Shown here piece after piece: positions 47,940 to 60,312 of a stretch of 64,000 bases of DNA; position 1 is the stretch's first letter, and every line of letters begins with the position of its first letter. The notes under the pieces were generated by a model. That model made no database searches, had not been told where the DNA came from, and saw only the letters and a program-made list of their open reading frames with translations. The position numbers and the translations under genes were made by a program. The stretch is from Niebla homalea (taxonomy: Eukaryota; Ascomycota; Lecanoromycetes; Lecanorales; Ramalinaceae): assembly GCA_019925105.1 (NCBI GenBank), contig JAHGAU010000018.1:558001-622000 (forward strand), read 5' to 3'.

Positions 47940-48180
47940 TTTTTACTTAAAACCACCCCTCTTACCCATTACTTATAGGCCGGGTAATTAAAATAAGGTC
48001 TATATACCATTTAGCTTACCCGTTACTGGTTAACCGGATAAGTAATATAAGAATATTATCCAGGTTACCCGTTACTGGTTAACCGGGTAAGTAATATAAA
48101 AATTATAGGGGTAATATCGTAGCGGTAGCCGGATAACTAATATAAGTATATGGGGATAGGATCGTAACGGTAACCCCTAT
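47940..48180. repeat. Short repeats of TTACCCGTTACTGGTTAACC in the nested element
   Basis: The 20-bp word occurs at about 48007 and 48065, each followed by GG(A/G)TAAGTAATATA. Weaker relatives (GGTAGCCGGATAACTAATATA) follow at about 48125. The word is itself partly palindromic. It lies just inside the 3' LTR, where non-coding sequence is expected. Confidence 0.7.
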
Positions 48181-51100
48181 AATAAGCTTTAAAACGCGAT
48201 TTCATCCGAAGGGTTCCGGGGTAAATATCGTTTTTTACGATTTATCCCCCTTTTAAAATATTTTTTTAACCTTATTATTTTATATATTAAATTTACATTA
48301 ATAAAAGGGCGTATAATCTATATAGGTAAATAATATTAATAATAATTATTTTAATAGCTTCGGAAAACTATAAGGCCGTCTTAAAGGGCCCTTAAACTTA
48401 ATAAAGATATAATATATAACTTATAATATTGAGTTTTAAATTTAATAAAATTATTATTTAATTTAAACGTTTAAAATAGCTTTTAAAGGCTACCTTAAAT
48501 ATAACGATATTAATTAGATTTCCGGGTTATAATCCGGGCTTATCCGGGTATTTTTTATAAAAAACTTTAATTAATCCTTAAGTATAAAGGAATTCTTTTA
48601 TGTTAACGTAATATTAAATATTATCCGGGGGTAAATTTATTTATTTAACTTTATATTATAACCTTTACCTTTAACCGGTATGCCGGAAATTAATAATTTT
48701 TTAAACTCTTATTCTTTAATACCCTCCTTATTTATAATAACGGGTTTAAAGGGTAAATTAACTTATCCCGGTAATAATAATTTCTTTTCGATCGAAATAC
48801 GGGTTAAATTACTTATATAAAAGGTAAAGTAAGCTTAAAAAGTATTTAAGACGTTTAATTTATAAGAAGAATAATATTATTTAAAAATAATATAAGGATT
48901 TAAGCGTTTATAATTTAATTTTTTATTAAATTAATTAATTATTAAATACTTAACATTTATATAAACCTTATTATTTATTTTAAATTTTATATTCCGGCGC
49001 CGGTAATTAATTTATTTAAACGTATTATTATAAGTTTTATTTAAATTAAAACGTATTATATTAAGAATTTCCTATATAGTTTTAATAATATTAATAACTT
49101 TTTTAATTTAAAGTTATTTACGGGCGGTAATATATTTAATATTATTGGGACCGAATAATATCCTTAAGTAAAAACCCTTATTAAGGTAAAATAGTATTAT
49201 TTTAATTAATTAATTTAGGTTATTATTATCCGTAAATTCCATTATAAGTAATTATTATACTTAATCGTTTTATAAGTAATTTACGTAAATTTAAAGTCCT
49301 TATTTTATTTCTTAATTTATTCTTTTAGTTTAACCGTTACTTTTAACGTAATAAGGAATTAAAATCCGGGGGTTAATTTTAAGTTAATATAATAAAAAGC
49401 ATTATATTTTATTAATAAATTATAGGCCGCGATTTAAAATAATATTATCCGGAAAATTATAATACTTAAATACTTCTTTAATAAAGAGTTAAGTTATCTT
49501 TTTAACGGAGGTCCCTTCCTTTTTAACGTAATAAAGGATATAATATCGGCCTTTAAATAATATATAAATTATAGTAAAAATAACGTTTATACCCTTATAT
49601 TTAAATAGTCCGGTAATAAAGTTAACCGAGAGATTAACTTATTTTTATTTTAGGATTTTTAATTAATAAAGTAATTTTACGGGCTTTTATTATGGGGCCT
49701 TAAACTAAAAATAAAGATTATAATTTAAGATATAATGGTTAATATTATTTTATAAAGTAAATTAAAAGAAATATTGGGAAATAAATTTAATTATATAATT
49801 CCGGCCGGGGTAATTATTAATTAATTTATTATAAGTATAATTTAAAACCTTTATAATAAGCAATATTAATACTTATAATTTAACTTTATTAATAAGGATA
49901 TCGGACCGAATTTTAATACGGATTAAAAGTACGCTTTTAAAATTAAATAATTTATCCTCCGTAATTACTTTCTTAAATTCCGTTAAACCTTTGTTGGTAT
50001 AATTAACTTTACGGACTTACTTATAAAACCTAAGTTTTTCAGGGATTAAATAAGTTCATACCGGTGCCTTTTCCTTTTTATTTAAGGCTAAAATTTCAAA
50101 ACGCTTAAGGAATAAGACGGTTCAAAACTAGTCTTTAACCCTATTATCGTTATTGCCTTAAGGTTAATAATTAAATATTTAAGTAAAAGCGTTAACCTTA
50201 TTATTTTATTTATCCGGGTAATAAATAACCTTAAAATTAAACTTAAAGAGGGTATTAAGGTATTTTATTTAACGTTTTATAAGCTTTTAATTCTTAATAA
50301 AGTACTTTAAAACCTGGTTATTATTAAAAATACGGAAGGGCTTTTTTATTATTTTTAATTTTAACCGTTAATTCTTTAAATACTTAATAATAATAAAAAG
50401 CTTCTTATTATAAATATTATAATTATATTTAACCGGTAATATATTCTTAAAATAATAAGTTATTAAATATAATTCCTTAATTTTATTATATTAAGAGAGA
50501 ATACCGTTAAAAACGTAATTTAAAGAATTAATTTTAAGGATCGTTTCTTTATTGGGATTATAATAAATTAATATAAAAATTATAATAAAAGCCTCTTTAA
50601 GTATCGCGTAAGCCTTTTAATACTTTAAGAACCATATAAATAAGGTTTCCTTTTTAATAAGTTTTAAAAAAAGTTTTATTATTTTAAAGAATTAAAGAAT
50701 AAATCTTTAGTAGAAGTTATAAAAGTTAATAAATCCTTAAAGGGCTTTTAAGTTAAGAAAAACCGGCCAATCCTTAATCTTATTTATTTTATTAAGGTCT
50801 ACTTTTAACCCGTTAATAATAAGGATAAGACTTAAAAACTTAATTTATTAAACTCCGAATTTATACTTCCGGATATTTACTTATAGGTTAACGTTACGTA
50901 AACGCTTTAATATTAAGCGTATATATTAAATATATTCTTTCTTAATAATATTATAGATAATAATATTATTTAAGTAATCTTAAATAAAAATATTTAAATA
51001 ATTAAATAAAACCTTATTTATATATTATTAATATAAAACGGGGTTATTAATTAAGCTAAAAAGTATAACTTTATACTTAAAAGCACTTAACGAAATAATA

Positions 51101-54100
51101 AATATTATAAAGTCTTTATTCTCCGGATATATATAAAGCTTATTAAAGGTTACGATAATATTTAAGCGGGTAATCTATTTATAACCGGTAATTCGGGATA
51201 ATACCTCTTTTATTAAAGGAATAAGGTATCGATTCCTCTTAATAATAACGTTAATACCACGGTAATCTACGTATAATTATAAGTCGCCATTAAATTTAAG
51301 GGTAAAAAAAATAAAGGATCTATAAAAGGCTTTATTAAACTTAAAAATTTTTTTTTTAAGTTTTTAATAATATATTCCTTTAATTTTTAAAGCTTATAGC
51401 TTAAAAGCGGATAAATATAACTCCGGGAAGGGATTTTTTCCGAGGTTAAGTTAATCTTATAATTATAGTCCCAATATAGGGGTAGCTTATTTATTATTAT
51501 ACGATTAAAGATATCCTTAAAATTATAATATTCCGTTAAAAGTTTAATTATAATTTTATTTATAAAAGCCGTTTTTTTTATAAAGTTATTTTTATAAATT
51601 ATTATAACGGAGATATTAATTAAGGTATTATTAAGGAAATTTAGGTAATTAATTAAATCCGTTATTAAAGTATAAAAAATTAAGTCTTTTTCTCTTTTTA
51701 AATCCTTATAATAATATAAAAACTATTATATTAATAACTTTAATTAAAAAAAAACCTTTCTTCCTTAATAAGCTTTAAGAGAGGAAGATTATTTAATAAT
51801 TTTTTTTTTTTTTCCCGGGGCTTTAATAGCTCTAATTTTTTACTTTTTAAGAATATATTTAAAACTTAATAAAGTAAGGCTATAATTTAAAAAAACTCCG
51901 GAATAAACTTTACGTTTTAATAGTTAGCCTTATTATAATTATATTAATTTAATATAAAAAAGATTTTATTAATTATAGGGTAAATAAATACGTAATACCG
52001 TTTTATCTAAAGTTTTCTAAGGATCATATTATATATCTTAAATTAAATAATAAATATAAAGGACTAGCTTTTTAAATAGCCTTTTATAGTTATCTAGGGA
52101 TAAATTATATAAATAATAAGTTATAAGTATTTACTTTTATAATCTCGAATAAGCTTAAGTTAAGAAAGGGTTAAAAAAGAAATTTAAAGTATTACGTAAA
52201 TTTATAAGATAATTCATTTATTAATAAAATAATAATTAATAATATTTAAATTAACTAAAAAGGATAAAAAAAGTATTAATCTTCATAGCTTATAAACCCG
52301 TTAATAATCCAGGGTTTATTATTTTAAATATTAAAAAGGTCTTTAATACTTTTAATATACTTAATCGTTAAAATCTGAAAATAATATATATTTTTATTTT
52401 TTATAATGATTTCTATAGAGTTTAATTTTTTATTAACGGCCCGTTTAAGTTATTAAATAAGGTATCTTCGGGGGTATAAGAGATTTAACCGTTTTAATTA
52501 CGGGTAAATTCTTTATTTAAATTAAAAACAATATAATAAACTTGAATAAAACGTTCTTAAATATTATTTTAATTACGTTAACGGTTAAGGTAATCAGCTT
52601 AAAAATAATTCCCTTAATAAATAAAATATTTAATATCCGGAAAGGGAGTTAATTTTACAATAACGGGAGTAATTTATCGGAACTTAAATCTTCTAAAACT
52701 TTTTATTCCGCTAGGGGGTTTAAAGGAAATAATACGGGTTTTTATAGTCTCCTTAATTTCCTTAATAAGGGTCTTATTTAAGTTAAGGGTTTTTTATTAA
52801 CGATAATATTTTAAACGTTAAAAACGGTCTATTTTTTTGAAATATATACGGGTTTTATTTAGGCTATTTAGATTATAATTTCCTTAAAGGAGGTTTTTAT
52901 AAAACCGGTTAAGGAGTCGGATAATTAATTCATGAATTATAATTTTCGGATTTCTTTTAAGATTTACGTATTTAAAGACCTTAATTAAACGGGTAAAATT
53001 AAAATAAAATATAATAAATTCATCCTTAATTAATATTCTTAAAATTTAAAAATTATTAATTTAATCTTTTTTTTAATTAACGTTTTTAAAAATTCAATTT
53101 AAAAAAATCCAGAATTCCTTAAGGGTTTAAAAGCTTAATAAAATATTATCGTTATATTTTATTTTTAATTATTTAAGGATTTTAAAACTTAATAATATTA
53201 AAATATAATTAATTCAAACCTATATAATTAAATATTAATTTTTATTTATCTGGAACTTAATAATAATACGGCGTTTAAAGAAACGGTATTAATTACGGTC
53301 CTCCTTAGTAAAAAATTTAAAATCCTTAATTTTAATTAACTTAAATTTGTTATAAAAAGTAAAAAATATTATAGATCGGTAAAATAAAAAGGTTAAATTA
53401 TTCCGTTAAAGATTTTTAAGCTTAATAATAAGGTTTACGTTTTAATTTTTTAATTTCAAATTACGGATTTCTAACGTTTTAAAACGGTTTAAGTTTTTTA
53501 AAGGAAAAAAATTACTATAATTTTATTATTATAAGTAAGTAGTTTAATTTATCTTTAATTATAAATCCCTTTTAATATCGTTTAATTCCATTTAAAGGAC
53601 TTATACTTCGTTATTTACGTCCTTATAGTATTATATATTAACGTTACGTTCTTAATATAAAAGGTTTGATTACTTTAAGAATTCCTTAAATTTTTTAAAT
53701 AATACGGATTAAAAGATAAAATAAACGTAAATCTTTATAAAGTATAAAATACGTTTAATAATTCCTTTAAAGTAATACCTTTTTAATTTATAATAATATT
53801 AACGGGTAATATAATCCTTATATCCCCTATAATTATTATCGGAAATTAAGTTTCCGGTAATTAAATAATCTATCGGGTCCTTATTTTTTCTACTTTATTA
53901 AGGAGGGGTTTTATCTTTATGAATATTATTAATTAATTAAGGTCCCCTTAAAAACCGCTTTATAAGTTATATTTTAACGTAAGGGCCTTTAATAAAGAAG
54001 ATTATTAAGGTTTATTATTTATAATCTTAATAAATAAAAGGTAAATAAAAGGTAAATTAAAGTTAAAAAGGGATAAAGGTAAGTAAAAAAAAGATTAAAA

Positions 54101-54708
54101 AAAGGGAAAAAATAAGTTTCTTAACCCTTTTATTAAATGGATTCTATATTATAAGGGTAATATTATAAAGTAAAATAATAAAGTTTATATTATAATAAGG
54201 TTTAATATTACTCCCTATATTATAAAGTATTCCTTAAAGTATTTTTTTCTTCCGGGTATTAAATACCCTATATTATAAAGTAAGTATAAAATTAAATATC
54301 TTAATTAAAAATTTTAAAAAGAAAAAAAAATAAATAATAAGTAAAGATTCTATAAACTTTTATAAACCTATTCTTAATTAGATTTATAATAATTCTTTTA
54401 AGGTTTACTTTATTTATAGCCTTTAAATTATTTTATTAAAGTTTAACCCTTAAATAGATTCTTTATATAGCTTAATAAAATTAATATCTATTTATTTAAA
54501 GCTATCGTAATCTCCTATCTTAATTATTAACGTTTTTTTATAGCCCGTCCGGATGCTAATCGCCGTACGTTTAACCGTAATTACCGCTCGTTTAATACCG
54601 TTTTTAACTATCGGTTTATTATCCGTTATTAATAAATATTATTAATAAGAACCTTTATTTTATCTCGTTACTCTTTATAAGGACGTAAATAAATTAACTT
54701 TAATATAA

Positions 54709-54924
54709 TGTTAAAGTATAAGCCTTTTTAAGGTGGTTAAAAGGTAAAGGGTATATTACGTATAATTAAAGATATTAAAGTATAAAGGTATAGGAGTAAA
54801 GGGGCTAAAGGCCCTAATATACCCAGTCGGTGACACTCCTGGGTGCCGGACTAACCCCGGGCTTGGCCCGGGATAGGCCCGGTAAGGCCTACTCCTGAGT
54901 TACCAACACCCCTGAACCCTGACA
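54709..54924 (-). repeat. LTR (5' copy) of the nested element
   Basis: It begins TGTTAAAGTATAAGCC and ends CCCTGACA. It has the same palindrome at 54856-54872. The outer (right) end keeps ACCAACACCCCTGAACC, while the inner (left) end is AT-converted, the mirror of its partner. Confidence 0.92.
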
Positions 54925-57900
54925 ACTTCTTAGATTATCGTTAAATTAAAATTACCTTAATAAGTTAACCTGAATATTCTGGTTACTAAAAAGTATATTA
55001 TAAATAATACCTTTCGGAACCGGGAGTTTTATAAATATATATAGATTGTTTTACGGGCTATATGTACTTTGAATTTTAATGATATTTAAAATTAACTTAC
55101 TTTTATTTACGGCGGGTTAAACTTAAAATTTTAATGGGATTTATAATTATCAAATATAATTATTATTATTAATAATAATAATTACCTTAAGCTTATAAAT
55201 AAATATAAATATAATTAATAAGTTTACGCTATTAAGTATTATATATTTATATAAGCTTATTTATAAAATCATAAAGCGGATATATTATTTTAAGGTAACC
55301 GGAATTTTATAGAAAATTCAGAAATTAGTTTTTCTTTTTAACCTTTTACGTTATCCTTTTAAATATATAAATAAAATAAAGCTTACGATATTTAACTTTA
55401 AGAAAAAAGATAATAATAATTATTTTTAATATTATAGAAGAAGATATTAATATTAAATTAAGGAAAATTAAAACCCTTAAGAAAAAGGTGCGATTTTAAA
55501 TATTAAACGCGTTATATAGAATAAAAGGTTAATTAAGTTTTTATATTTAAGGATAAAGAAGAAAAGAATATATTACTCAATAAGGAGGAATTAAAAGGTT
55601 CTTAAGATAATAATAACTTTATTACGGAAAAGGTATATTTTTATATTAAATTTCCCCTTACTATTAATGTATTAAATACGTATTAAAGTATTTATTAAGA
55701 AATAAACCTTTTATCCATTTTAAAAGTAATTATTAAAAATTAAAGGGAGCAAATTTAGGTACTTTTAAGGCCTTTCCGCTGAATTAACGGATTCAATCCG
55801 TTAATAATTAATATATATAAACTTAATAAATTAATAATATAATACCCGTAATTATTGATTCTACCGCAATAAAGAATACGTACCTTATAGGTTTTACCTT
55901 TAAGGTATATTAATATACTATAGGTAAAGTTTAATTTACTCTTAAATTATTAAGAATAAACTTTTATATAAATAGCGGGTATTTTATTACGATTATTAAT
56001 CGTAATGTTATATTCTTTTAAATTTTAGATTTAAATTTTAAAGTTCAGAATTTACTTAAGTTAATTCCGGTTATAAATGTTAATAATTTTAAGTTAATTA
56101 CCGATAAATTTATAATATTTAATTTATTCTTTTTAAAAAAAAAAAAAAGAATACGATACTTACCTTAAAAAAATCTCAATTAAGATTTATTTAATATATA
56201 ATTTACTTATTAATATTTTAATCGTTATTGATATTATAACTCTTAATAAAATAATAATCGATTTTAATAATTAAAAATATATTATCGGTATTTATAAAAA
56301 TATAAGTATTAAGGTAATTATTTTTCTAAAGGAAGTAACTTAGCTATAATATATAATTTACGTAAAGTAATAAATTTAAGTTTTAATTTATAATATAATA
56401 TAAATGTTAATTATATATTAAAAAAAAGGGACTTTAAAAAAGCTATTTAAGTCTAAGGATTTCATCTTTAAACCGTAATTAATATTATTTTATAATCTTG
56501 GATTCCGAGGTAATATATTTATATATATCGTTAACTTAAAAACATCGGTTATTTATATTAAAAACGATATTAATTAAAAAGTTAACTTATTACGTAAGGT
56601 AAAACTTAGAATTTTATATTACCAAGAAAAATTATTGGCTTACGGAATTGAAAATTACGGGTATAATTTAAATTATACCTAACATTAAATATTTAATTAA
56701 AATAAATTATTATAAGCTTATTTATATAATTTTTACGGATTATAACGTAATTATTAATCTCTTTAATTAAATGAATTTAAAGATTTCCGTAATTAATAAA
56801 CTTAATTTTTACTTAATTTATACGTTATAATATTTATTAATATTTAATATTTTACTACGTTATAAATCGGGTTTAATAAATACCGTTCCCGATATACTTT
56901 TATAATTAACTAATAATATATAAAGTTTATTTATAGAAATCCGAATTCTTAATAATATAAATAATAATAAATTAACTATTTTTTATTCTATTTATATTTC
57001 CGATAAATTTAAAAAATAAATTAAAAAAAATATATAAAAAATAAAATATAATTAAAATTATAAAGGGTTTTAATAATTAAAAAGGAGTTAAATTTATAAA
57101 ATATAAAAATTAAACTACGCTTTATATTAAAAAACGGCCTTATTTATAGCTTAGAATCCGTTAAATATTTATTACGATTATATATATTTAATAAACTTAA
57201 AACAACAATTTTTAAATAAATATATAATAGTTTACTATATAGTAACTTTATTAATCCTATAATAAATTAATAAACTTAATATATTTACTTAAGTTAAGTA
57301 AATAGCTATAGAGATATATTACGTATTACCTTAAATATAGCTTAAATTAAATTAAAAGATATATACTTTATAAATCGCTTTAATTAATTTTAAGCCCGTT
57401 AATTATTTTTATATAATTTATATAAATTTTATTATTACTTTATTAAATTAATATAATTATGATATACTCCTTGTTATTACCGATAAGTTCTTTAAACTGA
57501 TAATTTTACTCCCCGGTAATATTAAATTTAAAATTAATAATTAAGTAAAATTATTATTAATAAAGTTAATAAAATAAGGATAAAGAATTCCCTTTAATAT
57601 TATATTAAATAAAGATTATAAATTTATTTCCGTATTTTGGAAATTTATATTTTAAAAAATAGATACTTATATTCTTACGTTTAACGTATATTACCCTGAA
57701 ATTAATAATTAATTAAAACGGATTAATTAAATAATTAAGATCGTATTATATTACTTTATAATTACGTATCCGGATTATAGTTAAATAAATATTATATTAT
57801 ATATTTAAGGTATTTTAAATAATTTAAAGTTAACGTTAATTAAATTTACTTTAAATAAAATCTATTATAATATAAATATCCGTAACCCTTTAAATCTTTT

Positions 57901-58745
57901 AATAACTTCTTCAATTCCTAAATACGATATATTCCGATTATAAAACCGTAAAAAGGCTTAGGATATATTAGAATTTACGTAGATAATAGTTAAATTCTGG
58001 TATAATTAAGGTTGTAAGTTAATTTAATTCAATATTAATAACTTAATTTATTTAAAGTTATATTATAGATACAATATCTTTGATTTTAAAAATTATAAAC
58101 TATATTAATAATATACTGGACCTTTTACTATTATTAAGAAAATTAGTTATTTTATATATAAGCTGAAATTACCCGTTAATATAAAAATAATACCGGTTAT
58201 TTTAATTAATATATTTAAGTTAATTAATAACCTAGTAAAAGATCCTTTTAATTAATAGCTTAACTATCATATATTATTTATACTTAAAGTAAATTCTAAG
58301 AATAAAAAGGAATATACTATTAAAAGAATTATTTATAAAGAAAGAAATAATAGATATCTAATTAAATAAACTACTTAAAGTATAAAACATAATAGTAAGC
58401 TTCCGTTATTAAAGTTATACTTAAACTTACTATATGAATTTTATATTACGTATCCTGAATTTAATAACGTTATGGTTACCCGTTATAATAAATCTTGTAT
58501 TTAAAGTATTATTACTTTATTACGATTATTAACGCTTACCGAAACAATACCTTTATCGTTTACCGGTACTCCTCGTACGCTCTGTTTTAAGCGTAATTAT
58601 AACGGCCCCCGTAAAATTGGGTAAGATTTTAATATAATAATATAAGATATATAGAATATAACGTATTATTAAGCGTAAGTATTTATATTAATATATTAAG
58701 GTAAACATTATTATAAGTAATAACCTTTTTTCTTTTAACAGTATT

Positions 58746-58901
58746 TATTATATATATATATAGCATAAAGGATACGCGCGAGTATCTATAGGTATAGGAT
58801 ACTCTTTATACGTAGAGGACAGATGATCCTTAAGATCTCATCTGCATTCAGGTAGAATTATTATTCATACATTATCACACTTTTTGGTCGATACACCAAC
58901 A
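58746..58901 (+). repeat. 3' LTR of the host Gypsy element
   Basis: It begins TATTATATATATAT (TG changed to TA) and ends ACACCAACA. The inner (left) end is AT-converted and the outer (right) end, with CATACATTATCACAC and GGTCGATACACC, is preserved. Confidence 0.9.
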
Positions 58902-58906
58902 ATAAA

Positions 58907-60003
58907 CGGGGAATATAAAAAAAATTGGAAAAAAACAATTAAAAAAAAAGAATTTAAAGAAATAAATTAAATAAAAAGTAAGTATAATAAATTAATTAAT
59001 AATATAGGAAAATTAAAAGACTTTAAGTAACGGTAAAAATAATAAGGAAATAAAAAGGAAAATTAAAAATATTAAGAAAACGATAAAAAACCTTATAAAA
59101 GCATTATAGAATATATAAATAATAATTTTAAGTTAAGAATAAACCGGTTATAACTTATTAACTTATATAAATAAAAAGTAATATGCTTTATAAAAGAATT
59201 ACTTATAAAAGTTAATAAGGAAATTATATAACGTTTAAAGTTATTATTAATTATATGAAATAGAATTAAGTAATATAAGTTATATATAAAATATAAAAAA
59301 AAAGTAACCTTAATCGGACCTATAATATTTATTAAGAAAAATATTACGGTTTATATATATCGGGAAAGTAATTAATTAAATAAAAAAGCTTTTAATAATA
59401 AAATAAAGATAACTAATAAAGATAACGTAATAATAAATCTAAAATAAATAAAAAATAGAATTAATAATAATTATTTATTTATTATAAATTATTTAATTTT
59501 AAATATTAATTAAGGTAATAATAAAATTATTTATAAAGGACTATTTAACTACAGATATAATATATAATAAGTATATTTAATATATATATATAACGTAATT
59601 AATGATATAATATTTAAGTTATAAATTAATAGAATATATATCGCCTTAAAAACATTATTTAAAATATTTTTTTAATAAATAAACGGATAATTAAAAAATT
59701 AATTAATACCTTAAAATCATATAAAAATTTATAAATATAAGTTAAAAAAAGAAAATTATTTTAAGAAACGCAATTTTAACGAATTAAATATAATATAAAA
59801 TGCTTTAAATACTATAAATATATCGCGATATAAATATAGAAAAATTACGTAAAATCTTAATAACGGACTTATTATTATATAAAGTAATATTATAATAAGA
59901 AATTAAACCATATAAAGTAATTATTAAAAACTATTTAATAATAAAGAATAATAACTTAAAACTATTAAATAAAAAAAAAATTAAATTAAATATATATAAA
60001 GAA
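58907..60003. other. AT-rich RIPped DNA, unclassified
   Basis: A-rich sequence on the plus strand with dense stops. No motif, tail or repeat partner was recognised. Confidence 0.5.
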
Positions 60004-60312
60004 TATATTTGATTGATTGATTGATTTATACTACGGATCTAGCTAAGCTAATTCCGGCGTTCCTTAATACTCGGCCATTTAGCCTTATTAATAACCGTAA
60101 AAAACCCGATATCTATAACGTTAAGAATAAAAACCGGTATCCATCCAGCCTTTATTTTTATCTTAAGGGCTAAGAATATTTACGGCTATTTAGAGAGTAA
60201 GAATTTATTCGTATATTTTTTCCAAGAAAACCCATAATACCACGACTGAATCCACTTAAGGGTTACCCCTGGACCTGTTGCTCTTCCGTCACCCCACGGG
60301 TCTGTCCAATGC
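60004..60312 (-). mobile_element. 5'-truncated LINE, 3' end only
   Basis: The plus strand starts with GATTGATTGATTGATT, the reverse complement of the LINE tail at 43208-43234. It then reads the reverse complement of GGAACGCCGGAATTAGCTTAGCTAG, also present at 43165-43190. So this is the 3' end of the same LINE family in the other orientation. Homology fades by about 60240. The stretch to 60312 keeps normal GC (CCCCACGGGTCTGTCC), and AT-rich DNA resumes at once. Confidence 0.8.

Larger units (their letters stand above)
47658..54929 (-). mobile_element. Nested Ty3/Gypsy LTR retrotransposon
   Basis: Two 216-bp LTRs (47663-47878, 54709-54924) lie within a perfect ACTTC duplication (47658-47662, 54925-54929). 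The LTRs read TGT...ACA on both strands. Next to the left LTR the minus strand shows CCTAGGGGGGGG, a polypurine tract, so coding is leftwards. This agrees with a minus-strand reverse transcriptase at about 50950-51080: FKYKVILFSLINNPV (from MPFGLTNAPA) and YLNNIIIYN (from YLDDIIIYS). It sits inside the plus-strand Gypsy element, so it is the younger insertion, yet it is equally stop-ridden. Confidence 0.92.
46177..58906 (+). mobile_element. Ty3/Gypsy LTR retrotransposon (host), split by a nested element
   Basis: LTRs of 156 bp (46182-46337 and 58746-58901) are flanked by the ATAAA duplication (46177-46181, 58902-58906). On the plus strand at about 57680-57790 the Gypsy integrase reads VYYPEINN, a stop, LKRIN and IIKIVLYYFIITYPDY, from HPETDGQSERTNQTIE-type sequence, so coding is rightwards. 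Removing the 7.26-kb inner element and one target duplicate leaves about 5.45 kb, a normal size. Gag should lie at 46.3-47.66 kb and Pol at 54.93-58.74 kb. All frames are broken by RIP-type stops. Confidence 0.9.
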
